Source: Mycobacterium sp. 1274761.0 (GTDB lineage Bacteria; Actinomycetota; Actinomycetes; Mycobacteriales; Mycobacteriaceae). From it: DNA of 64,000 bases. The position numbers were made by a program, and so were the translations under genes. The DNA is taken from NCBI RefSeq assembly GCF_001668615.1, contig NZ_LZMC01000038.1:164727-228726 (forward strand). Direction: 5' to 3'. The notes under the pieces were generated by a model. It saw nothing but the letters and a program-made list of their open reading frames with translations. It made no database searches and was not told the DNA's origin. Of the stretch, positions 8,425-15,709 are shown piece after piece; the stretch's first letter is position 1; every line of letters starts with the position of its first letter.

Positions 8425-9381
8425 GTGGCCGCCGAAGAGCAGCGCGACGGGGTAAAGCTGACCAACCTCGACCAACCGCTGAGCCCACGGGCCGGCGCCA
8501 CCAAGCGCGACCTGGTGGACTATCTCGACGCGGTCGCCGACCGAATACTGCCCGGGCTCGCGGGTAGGCCGTTGACGGTGCTTCGCGTGCTGCGCGGCCA
8601 GGACCCGTTCATGCAGAAGAACGTCCCGAAATACACGCCGGATTGGGTGAAGACGGTGCCGCTGTGGGCGGAGGCATCCAAGCGGGAAGTGCATTACGCA
8701 TTGTGCGACGACCGCCGGACCCTGCTGTGGTTCGCGAACCAACGAGCGGTCGAGTATCACCCGGCGCTGGGCATGGCCGACGACATCTACCGGCCCACGC
8801 ATCTGGTCCTCGACCTCGACCCGCCCGCGGGCGGCGCCTTCGCCGACGTCGTAGCCGTCGCACACCTGGTGCGTGAGGCGCTGTCGAACTGCGGCCTGGC
8901 CGGTGCGGTAAAGACCAGCGGCGCAAAGGGAATTCACGTCTTCGTGCCCATTGACGATTCCAATCCGGTCGAGGATGTCGCCGGCGCCACCCGGGCACTG
9001 GCGGCGAGGACGGAAGCCCTCGACCCCGACCGCGCCACCACCGCCTTCATCGTCTCCGATCGGGGCGGGAAGGTATTCGTCGACGCCACCCGCGCCGGCG
9101 GGGCCACGGTCGTCGCCGCTTACAGTCCGCGATTGCGTCCGGGCACCCCGGTGTCGTTCCCGCTGGCCTGGTCGGACCTCGATCGCATCACCCCCTCCGA
9201 TTTCACCGTGCACACCGCGATCGACGCTCTGGGCGGAGCAGATCCGTGGGCGGACTTCATGCCCGAACCACAGCAGCTACCAACGGACTTGATCGAACAG
9301 GGGCGCACCATCCCCGTCGCGCGGGTGGCGGCCATGCACGAGGGCAAGCGACGCGCCCGCGCCAACCGTCAGAAGGCGTAG
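8425..9381 (+). CDS. Stand-alone LigD-type DNA polymerase/primase domain (AEP superfamily)
   Basis: 318 residues from a GTG start. It contains the three AEP motifs of LigD polymerase domains: HLVLDLDPP (metal-binding DxD), TSGAKGIHVFVPI (S-G-x-G-x-H-V) and YSPRLRPGTPVSFPLAW. No ligase or phosphoesterase domain follows, so this matches the free PolD/Prim-PolC proteins of mycobacteria, which add ribonucleotides or fill short gaps and act in non-homologous end joining or base-excision repair. Its 3' end overlaps the convergent radical SAM gene by 13 bases. Confidence 0.9.
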   Translation: MAAEEQRDGVKLTNLDQPLSPRAGATKRDLVDYLDAVADRILPGLAGRPLTVLRVLRGQDPFMQKNVPKYTPDWVKTVPLWAEASKREVHYALCDDRRTLLWFANQRAVEYHPALGMADDIYRPTHLVLDLDPPAGGAFADVVAVAHLVREALSNCGLAGAVKTSGAKGIHVFVPIDDSNPVEDVAGATRALAARTEALDPDRATTAFIVSDRGGKVFVDATRAGGATVVAAYSPRLRPGTPVSFPLAWSDLDRITPSDFTVHTAIDALGGADPWADFMPEPQQLPTDLIEQGRTIPVARVAAMHEGKRRARANRQKA

Positions 9382-10448
9382 CGAATCCGACAGGACGGCA
9401 GCCGGTCGGCGATGAGGTTGGTGAGCTGCTGCACCCACTTGCCCTTCCAAGGGCTTTTGTAGCGGACGTTCCACTGTCCGCTCTGGCTGCGCTTGAGCTG
9501 CTGCAGGTCGGGTCGCCACAGCAGCTCTTCACCCTTGGGATGCCAGCCGAGGTTGACTTCGTGCAGGCTCTCGTTATGGGTGAGAAAGATGATCTCGGCG
9601 GCGAGTTGGCTCTTGGTGCGTTCGTTGGTTCCGTCGGCGATCTGGTCGAGCAGCTCTGCCCAATCTCTCAGCCAGTCCTCGTGAACGATCACCGGGCTGA
9701 AGTTGAGGTGCACTTCGTAGCCGGCTGCAACGAAATCGTCGAGCGCAGCGATCCGTTCGGCGACCTTCGACGTACGGATGTCGACCAGCCGTGACGTCAT
9801 TGCCGGCATCAGGCTGAACCGGATACGGGTGCCGCCCCTCGGCTCATAGGTCAGCAGTTGCGGGTTCACCAACTTCGTCGCGAAGCTGGCCTTCGCGTTG
9901 GGCAGTCGTGCAAAAAGGGCGACGAGGTCGGCGACGTTGCCGGACACCATGGCGTCGACCGAGCAGTCGCTGTTCTCGCCGATGTCGTACACCCAGTCCA
10001 CCGGATCGCATTGGTTGGGGGCGGGCTTGACGCCTTGTCGGGCCGCGTGGCGCTCCAAATAGCCCGCGATCTTGTCGATGTTGGCGAAGACCGTGATCGG
10101 GTTCGCGTACCCCTTGCGGCGCGGCACATAGCAGTAGGAGCAAGCCATCGCGCAACCGTTGGCCGTCGACGGGGCGATCCAGTCGCTGGACCGTTCATTG
10201 CGACGCGCCGACAACGCTTTTTTCTCGCCGAGAACGAGGACTTCGCGCTTGTTGCTCACCCAGTCCTCGACGCTACCCTGGTTGCCATAGAGTCCGGGGA
10301 GCGTCTGATGGGTGGGCACTTCGATGCGCTCGGCGCTGGGAAATCGTTCCAGCACCTGGCGGGCACGAGCAAAGCGGTCGATATCAGGCTCGTGATAAAT
10401 CCGCTTGATGTCTAAGAGCCGCGAGGAGACGTCGTGGGCAAGACTCAC
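9369..10448 (-). CDS. Radical SAM protein, spore photoproduct lyase-like
   Basis: 359 residues from a GTG start. The [4Fe-4S] motif is NGCAMACSYCYVPRRKGYANP near residue 98 (CxxxCxxC), in the context found in the SPL family. Later segments such as RIRFSLMPA and GYEVHLNFSPVIVHEDW match the family barrel. SPL enzymes use S-adenosylmethionine to reverse thymine photodimers in spore DNA. Mycobacteria do not form such endospores, so either another dimer or another substrate is likely. Convergent with the repair polymerase gene, consistent with a DNA-repair neighbourhood. Confidence 0.85.
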   Translation of the reverse strand: MSLAHDVSSRLLDIKRIYHEPDIDRFARARQVLERFPSAERIEVPTHQTLPGLYGNQGSVEDWVSNKREVLVLGEKKALSARRNERSSDWIAPSTANGCAMACSYCYVPRRKGYANPITVFANIDKIAGYLERHAARQGVKPAPNQCDPVDWVYDIGENSDCSVDAMVSGNVADLVALFARLPNAKASFATKLVNPQLLTYEPRGGTRIRFSLMPAMTSRLVDIRTSKVAERIAALDDFVAAGYEVHLNFSPVIVHEDWLRDWAELLDQIADGTNERTKSQLAAEIIFLTHNESLHEVNLGWHPKGEELLWRPDLQQLKRSQSGQWNVRYKSPWKGKWVQQLTNLIADRLPSCRIRYAF

Positions 10449-10491
10449 GAGCCGAGCAACGAATGATCATGCTCGACTGTTCCGCGAGCGC

Positions 10492-10590
10492 TCAGGCGAC
10501 GAGGTCTTCGCATACCGCGCTGGCGTGCGAGGCGCAGACCTCGTCTTCGAGGCTGAAGTGGCCGCAGGTTGGGCAGATGAAATCGAGCAT
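10492..10590 (-). CDS. Possible 32-residue cysteine-rich small protein
   Basis: A short frame MLDFICPTCGHFSLEDEVC... starts at 10590 with GGGAAGG nine bases upstream. It has CPTC and two further Cys plus His residues, suggesting a small zinc-binding fold. It lies 43 bases upstream of the radical SAM gene on the same strand. A real start signal and patterned cysteines support it; its short length makes chance possible. Confidence 0.45.
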   Translation of the reverse strand: MLDFICPTCGHFSLEDEVCASHASAVCEDLVA

Positions 10591-10866
10591 CTCGCGCCGC
10601 CTTCCCAGGCTGAGATGTCTATTCGCGCCGGGCTGCTGTGGCGCTGCTGAGGTTGTTACCCGGGATTCTCAGAGCGAAACAGTGCGCTGACACAGAGCGC
10701 TGACACAGAGCGCTGACACAATGTCGCGCTGAGAGCGCCGTCGCGGCTATATATGGCAGGGCGGCCCGCTCAGGCTGACGTTGTGGTCGGCTGCGGATCC
10801 GTTTCGTTTGTCCGTTCCGCGGCAACTCCGTGCCCACGTGAACAGTCGAGGAGAAAGGATCGCAGC
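10591..10866. promoter_or_regulatory. Leader and promoter region of the repeat-peptide operon
   Basis: This noncoding stretch holds three tandem 13-base repeats (10684-10722), a TATATAT sequence near 10748 that could serve as a -10 element, and a strong ribosome-binding site GGAGAAAGGA about eight bases before the ATG at 10867. A 5' leader of roughly 110 bases would result from a start just after the TATATAT. Confidence 0.5.
10684..10722. repeat. Three tandem 13-base repeats (GCGCTGACACAGA)
   Basis: Copies at 10684-10696, 10697-10709 and 10710-10722; the last differs only in its final two bases (AT instead of GA). They lie about 25 bases upstream of the putative -10 sequence of the repeat-peptide operon, where iterated activator or repressor sites would be expected. 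Confidence 0.7.
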
Positions 10867-11112
10867 ATGGCGCTCGACGACGACGACATCACGACCTCTG
10901 GCGGCGGTGAAGGACCTGCCGACGGCGGCTCGAACCCGGAAGGGCACGACGGCGGTGCGGACGGAACCGCAGGCGGTGAAGGACCCGCGGACGGAGGCTC
11001 CAACCCACAAGGCCACGACGGCGGTGCCGACGGAACCGCGGGCGGTGAAGGACCCGCCGACGGAGGCTCCAACCCACAAGGCCACGACGGCGGTGCCGAC
11101 GGAACCGCGTGA
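10867..11112 (+). CDS. Repeat peptide, possible RiPP-like precursor
   Basis: 81 residues: a 12-residue acidic N-terminus (MALDDDDITTSG) followed by exactly three 23-residue repeats. Each repeat has the pattern GGEGPADGGSNP-(E/Q)-GHDGGADGTA-like, rich in Gly, Asp and Ala, with one His, one Asn and one Pro and no Cys, Ser-rich or aromatic content. The second and third copies are identical in protein and differ by one base in DNA. A strong ribosome-binding site precedes the ATG. The gene is immediately followed by a JmjC/cupin oxygenase and a sucrase/ferredoxin-like gene. The repeat architecture and neighbours suggest a ribosomal peptide that is hydroxylated or otherwise modified; this is inference. 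Confidence 0.7.
   Translation: MALDDDDITTSGGGEGPADGGSNPEGHDGGADGTAGGEGPADGGSNPQGHDGGADGTAGGEGPADGGSNPQGHDGGADGTA
10903..11109 (+). repeat. Three 69-base in-frame tandem repeats
   Basis: Units at 10903-10971, 10972-11040 and 11041-11109. Units two and three differ at one base; unit one is more diverged but encodes the same repeat except Glu for Gln. Near-identity points to recent duplication or gene conversion, so copy number may vary between strains. Confidence 0.9.
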
Positions 11113-11122
11113 CCGCTTCTCG

Positions 11123-12322
11123 GTGCTGAGCCGCTGCGTCGCCGTCGATCCCCAGACGTTCGCCGCTGACTACTGGGGCCGCAGGCCGCTGCTCAGCGAA
11201 TCAGCAGCGCTGCCCCGCGATTTCGGCGACCTGCTCTCTGCCGACATGGTCGACGAGCTGATCGCCGAACGCGGGGTGCGCGCGCCGTTCATCCGGCTGG
11301 CCAAGGAAGGCAGCCTGCTGGCCAGAGACTGCTACCTGGGCCCGGCGGGTTTCGGCGCGGAAATCGGCGACCAGGTGGACTCGGCAAAGGTACTGGCCGA
11401 ATTCGCCGCGGGCGCAACGATTGTGCTGCAGGGGCTGCACCGGCTGTGGCCGCCGCTGATCGACTTCGTGCGCCAGGCGGTCGACGAACTCGGCCATCCG
11501 GTGCAGACCAACGCCTACATCACCCCGCCAACCAATCGCGGCTTCGATCCGCACTACGACGTGCACGACGTCTTCATCCTGCAGACCGCGGGCCGTAAGC
11601 GGTGGATCGTGCACGCGCCGGTCCACGAACACCCGGTTGCGTCGCAGCCGTGGACGCAACACCGCACCGCGATCGAGGAGCGGGTGACCGACGACCCGGT
11701 CATCGACACGGTGCTCACCGAGGGCGACGCGCTCTACCTGCCCCGCGGCTGGGTGCACTCGGCGCAGGCGGTAGACACGACATCGATCCATCTCACGGTC
11801 GGCGTCTCGGCTGTCACACGTCTCGACGTCGCACGCGCTGTCGTCGATCAGCTGGCGACCGTCGGGGAGTACCGCAAATCGCTGCCGATGGATCCCCATC
11901 AGGATGAGATCATCGCGACCGTGACGAAGGTGATGGCGGAGATGGTGACCTCCATGCGTGACGACGCCGCCGAACTCTGTGACGGCGCAGCGGCGTCGTT
12001 GTTGCGTCGCCACGCGGACCGGACGCGGCCCGTCGCGGTCCGCCCCCTGGCATCCTTGTCGGCCGCCGAGCACGCCGAGGACGTGGCGGTCCGGTGGCGC
12101 CATGGGCTGATCGCCACCCTCGAGCATGCGGATGAGCGTCTCGTGCTGACGCTGCCCGGCAAGATCATGACGTTCCCGTCGTCGTGCGCGGCGGCGGTCG
12201 CCGCTCTGCACCGCGGGTTGGTGGCTGACGCCGCCTCGCTGCCGGGCCTCGATCACGCCGACGCAACGGTGCTGCTGCGCAGGCTGCTGCGAGAGGCCGT
12301 CGTCGTACCGGTCAGCGGATGA
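11123..12322 (+). CDS. JmjC/cupin_4-type Fe(II)/2-oxoglutarate oxygenase
   Basis: About 399 residues if begun at the GTG at 11123 (VLSRCVAVDPQTFAADYWGRRPLL), where family similarity starts; a GTG at 11093 inside the upstream peptide gene is an alternative. The metal site is visible as GFDPHYDVHDVFILQTAGRKRW (HxD) and PRGWVHSA (distal His), as in the RoxA/YcfD ribosomal oxygenases, which hydroxylate arginine in L16 or histidine in L27. A C-terminal winged-helix-like region follows. It starts 10 bases after the repeat-peptide stop, and its stop overlaps the next start, so the three genes form one operon. The adjacent peptide is the obvious candidate substrate. Confidence 0.85.
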   Translation: MLSRCVAVDPQTFAADYWGRRPLLSESAALPRDFGDLLSADMVDELIAERGVRAPFIRLAKEGSLLARDCYLGPAGFGAEIGDQVDSAKVLAEFAAGATIVLQGLHRLWPPLIDFVRQAVDELGHPVQTNAYITPPTNRGFDPHYDVHDVFILQTAGRKRWIVHAPVHEHPVASQPWTQHRTAIEERVTDDPVIDTVLTEGDALYLPRGWVHSAQAVDTTSIHLTVGVSAVTRLDVARAVVDQLATVGEYRKSLPMDPHQDEIIATVTKVMAEMVTSMRDDAAELCDGAAASLLRRHADRTRPVAVRPLASLSAAEHAEDVAVRWRHGLIATLEHADERLVLTLPGKIMTFPSSCAAAVAALHRGLVADAASLPGLDHADATVLLRRLLREAVVVPVSG

Positions 12323-13206
12323 CCACTGGCAAGCCGGTGCCGTGCAGCGACCAGTCGCTGGCCCGCGGTGACACGATGTACGGCACCGCGTCAGCAGGGT
12401 TCTCCTGGATGCTGCTGGAATTGCCTGGCGGCTGGGGACGTTCGGCGTTCCTACAGTCGCCGTCGGTCATCGATCCGCAGCTCGGCCGCGCCATCGTGCG
12501 GCGGGTCGAATCTGCGAAGATGCGCATCGCCGCCATCCGCAAGCATGGCCGTCGCGAAGCCACTCCGCGCTGGCGATGGTTCGTCGCACATTCCAGCGTC
12601 GGCGCCGAGGCGCTGTATGCCGGAGAGGTGGACGACCCGCGCGGCTACCTCGACCTGGCGTTGGACGGGTCCGACGGCGAGCTGTCAACCGATCCCGTCG
12701 TGGCGATCTGCGCGCACGGTAAACACGACCAGTGCTGCGCCGTGCGCGGGCGTAGCGCGTGCACCGCGATCGCGGCGCAATACCCCGAAATCACATGGGA
12801 ATGTTCACATCTGGGCGGTGACCGCTTCGCGGCCACCATGCTCGTCCTACCGGAGGGGTTGTGCTACGGGCGGGTGGACTCCGCCGACTCTGCTGAGCTC
12901 GTCCGGCTGTACCTCGAGGGCAGGCTCGACAACAGGTTCCTCCGTGGCCGTACGTCGCTACCCCATGCCGTGCAGGCCGCCCAGCACTTTGCCCGCGAGG
13001 CGTTCGGCGACGACCGGATCGACGCGTTGCACCCGACCACCGTGGACCACGGCGACGGCCAGATCCGCGTCGTCCTCGATGCCGAGGCCGGGGCGATCGA
13101 GGTCGTTCTGGCCGAGCAGTTGTCAGACCCGCTGCAGTCGCAGTGTCATGCGCAGGTGCTGGGCCGCGTCCGCACGTTCACGCTCGTGTCGATCACGTCG
13201 ACCTGA
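12319..13206 (+). CDS. Sucrase/ferredoxin-like (thioredoxin-fold [2Fe-2S]) protein
   Basis: 295 residues. Two cysteine clusters typical of the Suc_Fer-like family are present: AICAHGKHDQCCAVRG near residue 135 and WECSHLGGDRFAATMLVLP near residue 160. These resemble the thioredoxin-like [2Fe-2S] ferredoxins. The ATG overlaps the oxygenase stop (ATGA), showing translational coupling. A role as electron donor that keeps or returns the oxygenase iron to Fe(II), or as a second modifying enzyme, is inferred from the operon. Confidence 0.85.
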   Translation: MTTGKPVPCSDQSLARGDTMYGTASAGFSWMLLELPGGWGRSAFLQSPSVIDPQLGRAIVRRVESAKMRIAAIRKHGRREATPRWRWFVAHSSVGAEALYAGEVDDPRGYLDLALDGSDGELSTDPVVAICAHGKHDQCCAVRGRSACTAIAAQYPEITWECSHLGGDRFAATMLVLPEGLCYGRVDSADSAELVRLYLEGRLDNRFLRGRTSLPHAVQAAQHFAREAFGDDRIDALHPTTVDHGDGQIRVVLDAEAGAIEVVLAEQLSDPLQSQCHAQVLGRVRTFTLVSITST

Positions 13207-13209
13207 AAC

Positions 13210-14313
13210 CTAGAGCGACACCGTTTCATATGAGCCGATCTGGCCGGCAAGCAGGCGCAGCTGGTCGTCGGTGGTGCCGAAGGTGTTGTCGATAGCGGTG
13301 ATCCGAGCGGCGTAGTGCCCCACCGGGTACTCGGCGGTCATGCCGATACCACCGTGCAGTTGGATGGCCTCCTGTGCGATGTGGCGGCCGGACCGGCCGA
13401 TCTGCAGCTTGGCGCGGGCGGCGACGACCGGATCGAACCGGCCGTCGGCGATCGACATCGCGGCATAGAAGTTCATGCTGCGCGCCAGTTCCAGTGACAC
13501 ATACATGTCGGCCGAGCGTTGAGTGAGCGTCTGAAACGTCTTTAGCGGAACCCCGAACTGCTTGCGCTCGCCTAGGTAGGCAGTGGTCAACTCCAGCGCC
13601 TGCTCCATCGCGCCGACCGCCTCGGCGCACAGCGCCGACTGGTACCGAATGACGGTGTGCGCGAGCGCTTCTGAGACGTCACCCGCGCCGAGGGGTTCGG
13701 CGGGTGTGGACTCGAAGTCTAGCTGGGCGCCGCGCCTGCCGTCGAATGTCCGGAACGGATGGCGGGTTGTCTTCGCGGCGTCCACCAGGAACAGGCCGAC
13801 CCCGCCCTCCGGGAGGGCGGCGGTGACCACGATCGAGTCGGCTGAATCTCCCGCCAGCACAGGGCTTTTCCGGCCGCTCAGCGTCCATGTGTCCCCGCTC
13901 TGGGTAGCCTTGGTGGCCAGCTCCGTCGTCGTCACCCGGACGCCGGGTTCGTCGTGGGCGAACGCCAGCAGCTTGGCGCCGGTGGCCACCTCATCGAGAA
14001 GCTGCTTCTGCTCATCGGTGCCCAGCTCTGCGATCACACTGCCCGGGATGAGCGCGGCCTGCGCCACCGGCTCCGGCGCGAGCCGCCGACCCACCTCGGT
14101 CATGACGACCATGATCTCGATCTGGCCCGCCTCCGTCGGATCGAATCCCAGACCCAGCAGGCCGACCTCGGCCAACTGGCCCCACACCTGGCGACTCCAC
14201 CCCAGCTCACCATTGGTGACCTCGTTGTACTTGGTGATGTCGTAATTGCGCGTCAGCACGTCACGGGTGACGTCACGCAGCAGCTGCTGTTCCTCGGTCA
14301 GGTCAAAGTCCAC
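13210..14313 (-). CDS. Acyl-CoA dehydrogenase (FadE-like)
   Basis: 367 residues with the full three-domain layout: an N-terminal helical part (MDFDLTEEQQLLRDVTRDVL), a middle beta-domain with WTLSGRKSPVLAGDSAD, and a C-terminal part ending in AIQLHGGIGMTAEYPVGHYAAR. The middle domain is more diverged than in its neighbour, as in the non-identical subunits of heterotetrameric mycobacterial acyl-CoA dehydrogenases. It follows the next FadE by seven bases on the same strand, so the two probably form one alpha2beta2 enzyme, a class often used for sterol side-chain or branched substrates. Confidence 0.9.
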   Translation of the reverse strand: MDFDLTEEQQLLRDVTRDVLTRNYDITKYNEVTNGELGWSRQVWGQLAEVGLLGLGFDPTEAGQIEIMVVMTEVGRRLAPEPVAQAALIPGSVIAELGTDEQKQLLDEVATGAKLLAFAHDEPGVRVTTTELATKATQSGDTWTLSGRKSPVLAGDSADSIVVTAALPEGGVGLFLVDAAKTTRHPFRTFDGRRGAQLDFESTPAEPLGAGDVSEALAHTVIRYQSALCAEAVGAMEQALELTTAYLGERKQFGVPLKTFQTLTQRSADMYVSLELARSMNFYAAMSIADGRFDPVVAARAKLQIGRSGRHIAQEAIQLHGGIGMTAEYPVGHYAARITAIDNTFGTTDDQLRLLAGQIGSYETVSL

Positions 14314-14320
14314 GATCGCC

Positions 14321-15496
14321 TCACAATCCCAAGATGGTCGACGCGATGATGTTGCGCTGAATCTCGTTGGTGCCGCCGAAGATCGACGTCTTACGGTAGT
14401 TCAGATAGCGCGGCGCGGCCTCCTGCGCCCATGGGGCCGCATCGATTTCGCCCGCCGCGTCGAACGGCAACGCATCCGGCCCGGCGACCTCGATGAACAG
14501 CTCCGTCGCCGCCTGCTGAAGCTGGCTGCCGCGCAGCTTCAGAATCGACGAGGCCGGGTTCGGCTTGCCGTCGGCCTCCGATCCGCTGACCCGCATCTGC
14601 GTCAACTCCAACGCCAGCAGCTCGTTTTCCACCTCGGCGACCCGGGCGGCGAACAGTGGATCCTCCAGCAGCGTCGACCCGTTCACCCGCACCTGCGCTG
14701 CCCGCTGCTTGACCTGGGACATCCACAGCTTGGTGTTGCCGATGCGGGCGATGCCGGTGCGCTCGTTGCCGAGCAGGAACTTCGCATACGTCCACCCTTG
14801 GTTCTCCTCACCGACCAGCTGATCGGCGGGTACCCGGACGTCTTCGAAGAACACCTCGTTGACCTCGAAGCCGCCGTCGATCAACTTGATCGGCCGCAGC
14901 GTGATCCCGGGCGTCGACATCTCGGCGAGCAGGAACGAGATTCCCGCCTGCTTCTTGGGCGCCTCGGGATTGGTCCGGGCCAGCAGGAAGATCCAGTCGG
15001 CGTACTGACCGAGAGTCGTCCACGTCTTCTGCCCGTTGATCACATACGAGTCGCCGTCGCGGACCGCGACCGTGCGCAGCGACGCGAGATCCGATCCCGC
15101 CTCGGGTTCGGAAAAGCCCTGACACCACCAGATGTCGAGGTTCGCAGTGGGCGGCAGGAACCGCTCCTTGAGTTCCTGGGAACCGAACTGGGCGATCACC
15201 GGCCCGACCATCTTGGCGTTGAACGGCAGCGGCTCCGGCACGGCCGCCAGCTGCATCTCGTCCAGCCAGATCTGGCGCTGCAGCGGCGTCCAGTCCTTAC
15301 CGCCCCATTCGACCGGCCAGCTGGGCACGGCCAGGCCGTGGGAGTTGAGAATCCGCTGGGTGGTCACCAAGTCGTCGGGATAGTTCAGCTCGCCTTCGCG
15401 CGCCCGCTCCCGGATCTCGGCGGGTATCTCGGTGGTGTAAATCCGACGCAGCTCGTCGCGAAATGCGACATCTTCGTCACTCAGCGCCAATTTCAA
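14321..15496 (-). CDS. Acyl-CoA dehydrogenase (FadE-like), partner subunit
   Basis: About 391 residues from a TTG at 15496 (encoded LKLALSDEDVAFRDELR), the normal family N-terminus, with a GGGG sequence upstream; a TTG at 15523 would add nine residues. Contains WCQGFSEPEAGSDLASLRT (flavin/substrate loop), YVINGQKTWTTLGQYADW and the C-terminal FGGTNEIQRNIIA motif, typical of catalytically complete FadE proteins. Forms an operon with the FadE at 13210-14313 and likely assembles with it. Confidence 0.9.
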   Translation of the reverse strand: MKLALSDEDVAFRDELRRIYTTEIPAEIRERAREGELNYPDDLVTTQRILNSHGLAVPSWPVEWGGKDWTPLQRQIWLDEMQLAAVPEPLPFNAKMVGPVIAQFGSQELKERFLPPTANLDIWWCQGFSEPEAGSDLASLRTVAVRDGDSYVINGQKTWTTLGQYADWIFLLARTNPEAPKKQAGISFLLAEMSTPGITLRPIKLIDGGFEVNEVFFEDVRVPADQLVGEENQGWTYAKFLLGNERTGIARIGNTKLWMSQVKQRAAQVRVNGSTLLEDPLFAARVAEVENELLALELTQMRVSGSEADGKPNPASSILKLRGSQLQQAATELFIEVAGPDALPFDAAGEIDAAPWAQEAAPRYLNYRKTSIFGGTNEIQRNIIASTILGL

Positions 15497-15634
15497 GGTC
15501 GACCCCGTTCTCTCGCGCTGCAACCGTAGCTAAACCGCTGTACCCGGTGCGCGGGGCATCCATGTGGGAAAACAAAGATCGGAAGCGCGCCGTCCTGTAC
15601 CGATCGCTTCCCACTCCAATTTACCGCGGACCCC

Positions 15635-15653
15635 GGGGCTTGCGGCAAGGCCA
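15635..15653 (+). promoter_or_regulatory. Rifamycin-associated element (RAE)
   Basis: GGGGCTTGCGGCAAGGCCA at this position matches the 19-base inverted repeat described upstream of rifamycin-inducible resistance genes in actinobacteria (GGGGCTTGCGGCAAGGCCC) at 18 of 19 positions, as I recall that consensus. It lies 57 bases before the start of a HelD/HelR-type gene, a known RAE-linked gene type. Confidence 0.8.
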
Positions 15654-15709
15654 GGGTGATACCGCACAATCGACCGTCCTGACCGAAAACTCGCAGCATC
15701 TGGGGGCAT

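Noticed and set aside
10903..11109. 69-base repeats as a possible CRISPR or phage element
   Set aside because: Units are contiguous, in frame and lack spacers; they encode a repeated peptide.
10781..11122. Extension of the oxygenase frame upstream through the repeat-peptide gene
   Set aside because: It is the out-of-frame reading of the same repeats; the repeat peptide has the ribosome-binding site, and family similarity of the oxygenase starts near 11123.
11201..12256. 351-codon minus-strand frame across the oxygenase
   Set aside because: Composition is Arg/Gly/His-rich as expected for a shadow, with no recognisable domain.
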